Assembly: GCF_015207705.1 (NCBI RefSeq)
Contig: NZ_JADEWI010000025.1
Span: forward strand, 1-64,000
Direction: 5' to 3'
DNA length: 64,000 nucleotides
From: Nostoc sp. LEGE 06077
GTDB lineage: Bacteria > Cyanobacteriota > Cyanobacteriia > Cyanobacteriales > Nostocaceae
Shown: in pieces, positions 59,554-64,000 of the stretch
How positions within the stretch are numbered: the first letter of the stretch is position 1
How the letters are laid out: each line of letters begins with the position of its first letter
Program-made: the position numbers and the translations under genes
The notes under the pieces: generated by a model
Databases searched by the model: none
Told to the model about the DNA's origin: nothing
What the model saw: the letters and a program-made list of their open reading frames with translations, nothing else

Positions 59554-60951
59554 ATGGCAACTATCCCCGACTTGGGCAGCTACCAGCACCAAGATCTGAC
59601 AATCTCTGCGGCTGATTACAGCTTGCTAACAGACCTTTATCAGTTAACAATGGCAGCTTGTTATGTAGGTGAAGGTTTAGAACAAAAACAAGCTAGTTTT
59701 GAGTTATTTGTGAGGCGATCGCCAGAAAATTTTGGCTATCTCATTGCAATGGGACTAGAACAAGCCCTGGCATATTTAGAAAAGTTAAGTTTTACTCATT
59801 CGCAAATTGCCGCCCTACAGGCGACAGGAATTTTTGCCCACGCAGGCGATCGCTTTTGGTCTTTATTAGCTGAATGTAAGTTTACTGGGGATGTCTGGGC
59901 AGTTCCCGAAGGCACAGCGGTTTTTCCTAACGAGCCATTTTTGCGAATCGAAGCACCGCTATGGCAAGCCCAACTCATCGAAACTTATCTATTAAATACA
60001 ATCAATTATCAAACTTTGATTGCCACCAGGGCGGCGCGCCTACGTGATGTTGCTGGGGAAAAAGCCAAGCTTTTAGAGTTCGGTACGCGGCGGGCATTCA
60101 GTCCCCAAGGTGCTTTGTGGGCAGCGCGGGCAGCCTTAGCGGGGGGATTAGATGCCACCTCTAATGTGTTAGCAGCGCTACAACTAGGTCAGCAGCCAAG
60201 TGGTACGATGGCTCACGCTTTAGTTATGGCGTTGTCAGCAATGGAAGGTAGTGAAGCCGAAGCTTTTACAGCATTTCATCGTTATTTTCCCGGTGCGCCA
60301 TTGTTGATAGACACTTACGATACCATCGCGGCGGCTGAACAGTTGGCAACTAAAGTTAATGCCGGGGAAATGGAATTATCGGGGGTAAGGCTGGATTCTG
60401 GGGATTTAGTGAGTTTATCCCAACAAGTGCGATCGCTCTTACCAAATGTGCCAATTGTGGCGAGTGGCGACTTGGATGAATGGGAAATTGCCCGACTCAA
60501 GGCGGCCGGGGCAGTAATTGATGGATACGGTTTGGGAACGCGACTCGTCACAGGTACACCTGTCAACGGAGTGTATAAACTCGTAGATATTGATGGCATT
60601 CCAGTAATGAAACAGTCCAGTGGTAAGGTGACTTATCCAGGACGCAAGCAGATTTTTCGGTCATTTGTAGATGGCAAGGTCAAAGCTGATAGGTTGGGGT
60701 TAATTACAGAAACACCCTTATCAGAAACACCTTTATTGCAATTGGTGATGAAAGAAGGTCAGCGGGTGCAATTGCCAGAAAGTTTGGCAGAAATTCGCCA
60801 GCGGACGGCGGCGACAGTAGCAAGTTTGCCAGAGGAGACACGACGGTTAACTCATCCTGTAGCTTTACAGGTGGAGATTTCTGCTGGGTTGCAGAAGTTG
60901 ACTGAAGAGACTAAGGAACTAACCGCAAAGAACGCAAAGGGCGCGAAGTAA
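59554..60951 (+). CDS. pncB: nicotinate phosphoribosyltransferase
   Basis: PncB makes nicotinate mononucleotide from nicotinate, PRPP and ATP, the committed salvage step to NAD. The 465-residue protein shows SLLTDLYQLTMAACYVGEGL, NTINYQTLIATRAARLRDVA, LEFGTRRAFSPQGALWAARA, GTMAHALVMAL, VRLDSGDLVSLSQQVR and GYGLGTRLVTG, all family blocks. AAGGA lies 9 bases before the ATG. The last residues (ELTAKNAKGAK) are encoded by CGCAAAGAACGCAAAGGGCG, a common intergenic repeat, so the C-terminal tail looks acquired. nadD follows after 4 bases; this is the first gene of the NAD operon. Confidence 0.95.
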   Translation: MATIPDLGSYQHQDLTISAADYSLLTDLYQLTMAACYVGEGLEQKQASFELFVRRSPENFGYLIAMGLEQALAYLEKLSFTHSQIAALQATGIFAHAGDRFWSLLAECKFTGDVWAVPEGTAVFPNEPFLRIEAPLWQAQLIETYLLNTINYQTLIATRAARLRDVAGEKAKLLEFGTRRAFSPQGALWAARAALAGGLDATSNVLAALQLGQQPSGTMAHALVMALSAMEGSEAEAFTAFHRYFPGAPLLIDTYDTIAAAEQLATKVNAGEMELSGVRLDSGDLVSLSQQVRSLLPNVPIVASGDLDEWEIARLKAAGAVIDGYGLGTRLVTGTPVNGVYKLVDIDGIPVMKQSSGKVTYPGRKQIFRSFVDGKVKADRLGLITETPLSETPLLQLVMKEGQRVQLPESLAEIRQRTAATVASLPEETRRLTHPVALQVEISAGLQKLTEETKELTAKNAKGAK

Positions 60952-60955
60952 AATC

Positions 60956-61555
60956 ATGAGAATTGCTTTATTTGGTACAAGTGCTGATCCGCCAACCGCT
61001 GGGCATCAAGAGATTTTAAGATGGTTGTCGGAACGTTATGATTGGGTGGCAGTTTGGGCGGCGGATAATCCGTTTAAGTCTCATCAAACCCAGTTAGAAC
61101 ATCGGGCGGCGATGTTGCGACTGTTAATTGCGGATATGGATGCAGCACAACATAACGTTGCTGTGACACAAGATTTAAGTAGCTGGCGGACACTGGAAAC
61201 AGTAGAAAAAGCAAAACAGCATTGGGGCGAAGCGGCGGAATACACCTTAGTGATTGGCTCAGATTTGATCAATCAACTACCACGCTGGTATAGAATTGAA
61301 GATTTATTACAGCAAGTAGAACTATTAATTGTCCCCAGACCGGGATATGCCATAGCCGAAACTAGCTTAGACAACATCAAAAAATTGGGAGGTAAAATTG
61401 CGATCGCTACCCTCACAGGTTTAGATGTATCCTCAACAGCTTATCGTGAACATGGAGATACTGAAGCCCTCATAGCTCCCATTGTTGCCTATATTCATCA
61501 ACAGCATTTGTACAAATGCCAGGACGCAACCACAAAAAGATTCCAACTCCGCTAA
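60956..61555 (+). CDS. nadD: nicotinate-nucleotide adenylyltransferase
   Basis: NadD joins NaMN and ATP to give deamido-NAD. The 199-residue nucleotidyltransferase has the N-terminal RIALFGTSADPPTAGHQEIL (a variant of the G-x-F-DP-x-H-x-GH motif, with TSADPPTAGH), WAADNPFKSHQTQLEHRAAM, TLVIGSDLINQLPRWYRIED and the C-terminal LDVSSTAYRE (SSTxxR motif). It sits 4 bases after pncB, and its 3' end overlaps the start of the Nudix/NrtR-like gene by 40 bases, so the three are translationally linked. Confidence 0.92.
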   Translation: MRIALFGTSADPPTAGHQEILRWLSERYDWVAVWAADNPFKSHQTQLEHRAAMLRLLIADMDAAQHNVAVTQDLSSWRTLETVEKAKQHWGEAAEYTLVIGSDLINQLPRWYRIEDLLQQVELLIVPRPGYAIAETSLDNIKKLGGKIAIATLTGLDVSSTAYREHGDTEALIAPIVAYIHQQHLYKCQDATTKRFQLR

Positions 61556-62262
61556 ATCAACAACCTTTGGCTGATTTTAAAGTAGGTGTTGATAATGTAA
61601 TTTTTTCTGTAGATACTGCTCAAAATCGACTTTTGGTTCTCCTTGTCATGCGACAGCAAGAACCATTTTTAAATTATTGGAGTCTTCCGGGGACATTAGT
61701 GCGTCAAGGCGAATCTTTAGAAGATGCGGCCTATCGCATCATGGCCGAGAAAATCAGAGTCAACAATCTTTATTTAGAACAGTTGTATACCTTTGGTGGG
61801 CCAAATCGTGACCCTAGGGAAGCAACAGATAGTTATGGGGTGCGTTATCTCTCAGTTAGTTATTTTGCCCTAGTCAGATTTGAAGAAGCCGAATTAATTG
61901 CTGATAAAGTCGCTGGAATTGCTTGGTATCCAGTCAAGCAAGTGCCACAATTAGCCTTTGACCATAATGAACTACTCACTTATGGTCACAGACGACTGCG
62001 AAATAAATTAGAGTATAGCCCTGTCGCCTTTGAAGTTTTACCAGAAATGTTTACTTTAAACGATTTGTATCAGCTATACACAACTGTTTTAGGGGAAAAC
62101 TTCTCTGATTACTCTAATTTTCGGGCGCGACTACTCAAGTTAGGTTTTTTGTGCGATACCGGAGTAAAGGTATCACGCGGTGCAGGTCGTCCAGCTAGTT
62201 TATATAAATTCGACGCTGAGGCTTTTGCACCCTTTAAAGATAAGCCTTTGGTATTTATTTAA
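61516..62262 (+). CDS. nrtR: NrtR-like regulator: Nudix-type domain with winged-helix C-terminus
   Basis: The 248-residue protein has a Nudix fold at about residues 20-150 (NVIFSVDTAQNRLLVLLVMR, NYWSLPGTLVRQGESLEDAA). The Nudix box GX5EX7REUXEEXGU is decayed: the first Gly is Thr, RE is RI, EE is EK and the last Gly is Arg, so pyrophosphatase activity is unlikely. The C-terminal 90 residues (FTLNDLYQLYTTVLGE, FRARLLKLGFLCDTGVKVSR, GAGRPASLYKFD) match the winged helix of NrtR, the ADP-ribose-responsive repressor of NAD genes. It lies inside the pncB-nadD-nadE operon and probably controls it through the palindrome at 59499. The alternative is an active Nudix hydrolase. Confidence 0.82.
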   Translation: MPGRNHKKIPTPLNQQPLADFKVGVDNVIFSVDTAQNRLLVLLVMRQQEPFLNYWSLPGTLVRQGESLEDAAYRIMAEKIRVNNLYLEQLYTFGGPNRDPREATDSYGVRYLSVSYFALVRFEEAELIADKVAGIAWYPVKQVPQLAFDHNELLTYGHRRLRNKLEYSPVAFEVLPEMFTLNDLYQLYTTVLGENFSDYSNFRARLLKLGFLCDTGVKVSRGAGRPASLYKFDAEAFAPFKDKPLVFI

Positions 62263-62265
62263 AGT

Positions 62266-64000
62266 ATGAAAATTGCGATCGCTCAACTTAACCCCACAAT
62301 TGGTGATATACCAGGAAACGCCCAAAAAATTCTCCAAGCAGCACAACAGGCGGTAAAAACGGGCGCACGTTTATTGTTAACCCCAGAACTTTCTTTGTGT
62401 GGTTATCCCCCAAGGGATTTGTTATTAAATCCGAGTTTTGTCTCGGCGATGGGGATGACATTACAACAATTAGCCAGAGATTTGCCGCCGAAATTAGCTG
62501 TGTTAGTCGGAACTGTTGAACCAAATACCAAATCTCATATCACTGGCGGGAAAAATTTATTTAATAGTATTGCTTTATTAGAAGCAGGCAAAGTCAAGCA
62601 AATTTTTTACAAACGGCTTTTGCCTACTTATGATGTATTTGATGAAGACCGCTATTTTGAACCTGGTTTACAAGCTAATTATTTCACCTTAGATGATATC
62701 CATATTGGCGTAACTATTTGCGAAGATTTATGGAACGATGAAGAATTTTGGGGCAAACGGAGTTATGCCGTTAATCCCATTGCAGATTTAGCAATTTTAG
62801 GCGTAGATTTAATTGTTAATTTATCGGCTTCACCTTACAGCGTCGGCAAACCGCAGTTTCGAGAATCGATGCTGAAACATAGTGCAGTGCGTTTTCAACA
62901 GCCGATGATTTATGTCAACCAAGTAGGTAGTAATGATGATTTGATATTTGATGGCTATAGTTTTGCTTTGAATGGTCAAGGTGAAATTATGTGTCGCGCC
63001 CGTGGTTTTGCTACTGATTTAGTAAGTTTAGAATTTAACGAAAAAGAACGAGATTTAGAGTTAAGTTCCTTAGTCCCTACTTGCGAATCAGCAGAAGAAG
63101 AAATCTGGCAAGCTTTGGTTTTAGGTGTGAAAGATTATGCGCTGAAATGCCGCTTTTCTCAAGTAGTATTAGGTTTAAGTGGTGGTGTAGATTCGGCATT
63201 AGTAGCAGCGATCGCCACAGCAGCACTTGGTAAAGAAAATGTCCTCGGTGTGCTGATGCCTTCCCCTTACAGTTCCGAACATTCTGTAAGTGATGCTTTG
63301 GCATTAGGTAAAAATTTAGGCATTCAAACCAAAATTTTACCCATAGGCGAACTCATGCAAGGCTTTGATCATAGTCTAGCGGACTTGTTTGCAGGGACAG
63401 AATTTGGCATCGCCGAAGAAAATATTCAGTCGCGGATTCGCGGTAACTTATTAATGGCGATCGCTAATAAATTTGGCTATCTTTTATTATCCACGGGCAA
63501 TAAGTCAGAAATGGCAGTTGGTTACTGTACCCTCTACGGCGACATGAACGGCGGGTTAGCAGTTATCGCTGATGTACCAAAAACCTGTATCTATAAAATT
63601 TGCCACTGGTTAAACTCCCATCCCTCAGCACTCAGCACTCAGCACTCAGCACTCCCAACAGAAGTTATCCCCCAAAATATCCTCACCAAAGCCCCCAGTG
63701 CGGAACTCAAACCCGGCCAAGTTGACCAAGATTCTCTTCCAGCCTACGAAATTTTAGACGACATCTTGCAACGCTTCATTCATGACCATGAATCAGCCGC
63801 CCAAATAGTTGCAGCAGGTCATGACCCGATAATTGTCGACCGAGTAATTCAAATGGTAGCCCGTGCTGAATTCAAGCGGCGACAAGCACCCCCCGGCTTG
63901 AAAATTACAGACCGCGCCTTTGGTACAGGCTGGCGAATGCCAATTGCGAGTAGCTGGATAGCAATCAAAAATGCCTATCAAGCAAGACCTATTACCACGC
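62266..64000 (+). CDS. nadE: glutamine-dependent NAD+ synthetase (cut by the window end)
   Basis: This ATG, 3 bases after the regulator's stop, opens a frame that runs past base 64000 (578 codons seen). The N-terminal nitrilase-like glutaminase domain (KIAIAQLNPTIGDIPGNAQK, LLLTPELSLCGYPPRDLLLN, Cys nucleophile in GVTICEDLWND) supplies ammonia. The synthetase domain has the PP-loop VVLGLSGGVDSALVAAIATA and LLLSTGNKSEMAVGYCTLYG, then PPGLKITDRAFGTGWRMPI near the end. It makes NAD from deamido-NAD, the last step. An insert of about 15 residues around SALSTQHSALPT (about residues 453-465) is encoded by CACTCAG heptamers. Confidence 0.95.
   Translation, partial: MKIAIAQLNPTIGDIPGNAQKILQAAQQAVKTGARLLLTPELSLCGYPPRDLLLNPSFVSAMGMTLQQLARDLPPKLAVLVGTVEPNTKSHITGGKNLFNSIALLEAGKVKQIFYKRLLPTYDVFDEDRYFEPGLQANYFTLDDIHIGVTICEDLWNDEEFWGKRSYAVNPIADLAILGVDLIVNLSASPYSVGKPQFRESMLKHSAVRFQQPMIYVNQVGSNDDLIFDGYSFALNGQGEIMCRARGFATDLVSLEFNEKERDLELSSLVPTCESAEEEIWQALVLGVKDYALKCRFSQVVLGLSGGVDSALVAAIATAALGKENVLGVLMPSPYSSEHSVSDALALGKNLGIQTKILPIGELMQGFDHSLADLFAGTEFGIAEENIQSRIRGNLLMAIANKFGYLLLSTGNKSEMAVGYCTLYGDMNGGLAVIADVPKTCIYKICHWLNSHPSALSTQHSALPTEVIPQNILTKAPSAELKPGQVDQDSLPAYEILDDILQRFIHDHESAAQIVAAGHDPIIVDRVIQMVARAEFKRRQAPPGLKITDRAFGTGWRMPIASSWIAIKNAYQARPITT
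63622..63652 (+). repeat. CACTCAG heptamer repeat in frame inside nadE
   Basis: CCTCAGCACTCAGCACTCAG and CACTCAGCACTCC interrupt the synthetase domain coding sequence without shifting the frame. The same heptamers are intergenic at 6611-6628 and, complemented, at 50150-50250. They encode SALSTQHSALP. Confidence 0.85.

Overview
The window looks like chromosomal DNA of a filamentous, probably heterocyst-forming cyanobacterium of the Nostoc/Anabaena/Calothrix type. The grounds are the very frequent HIP1 octamer GCGATCGC, genes typical of oxygenic phototrophs (a CRR6-type NDH-1 assembly factor, a Psb32-like TPM protein, a DUF760 and a DUF928 protein, cobH, a type IV pilin-like G/H protein), large PAS/GAF histidine kinases, NB-ARC/TPR STAND ATPases, and many short heptamer repeats in the gaps. 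No rRNA, CRISPR array, prophage or intact transposase gene was seen.

Layout. 0.1-6.5 kb: a CBS-PAS sensory protein without a kinase, a small ABM-like protein, a DNA photolyase, a GlsB/YeaQ membrane protein, pyrE and a secreted small protein. 6.6-12.3 kb: a tRNA-Ile(CAU), a membrane-anchored protein, a CNNM/CorC-type transporter, queC, a Gfo/Idh/MocA oxidoreductase and a DedA protein. 12.5-14.2 kb: a chromosomal ParM-like actin and a ParR-like partner. 14.5-18.7 kb: a 50-residue membrane ORF, an NB-ARC-TPR protein with a 21-bp minisatellite tail, and a vapBC-type toxin-antitoxin pair. 18.8-28.1 kb: housekeeping genes (hexose phosphate mutase, rdgB, crr6, GT9, ispD, scpB, Deg protease). 28.4-35 kb: a signalling cluster of two histidine kinases and a CheY-like regulator. 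35.4-38.1 kb: a second NB-ARC-TPR gene, broken by one in-frame TGA, with the same minisatellite tail. 38.5-46.5 kb: a pilin-like protein, ssuA-ssuD, a hydrolase, VOC and MDR enzymes, and a FecCD/FecE importer pair separated by a repeat-rich insertion. 46.7-58.7 kb: envelope and housekeeping genes (YbjQ, TPR, ABC ATPase, peptidoglycan-binding protein, dapB, cobH, TPM protein, M3 peptidase, dienelactone hydrolase). 58.9-64 kb: a 50-residue conserved-looking small gene, then an NAD operon (pncB-nadD-nrtR-like-nadE) that runs off the window.

Points that stand out: the ParMR-like pair, which lacks an obvious repeated centromere; the shared 3' minisatellite, open in the +1 frame, behind both NB-ARC genes; two genes cut by single in-frame TGA codons, both followed by CTA; a perfect palindrome over the promoter of the NAD operon, whose own third gene resembles the NrtR repressor with a decayed Nudix box; and normally intergenic heptamer repeats captured in frame inside nadE and a histidine kinase. 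All functional statements rest on reading the sequence and on remembered family features; no database search was possible.
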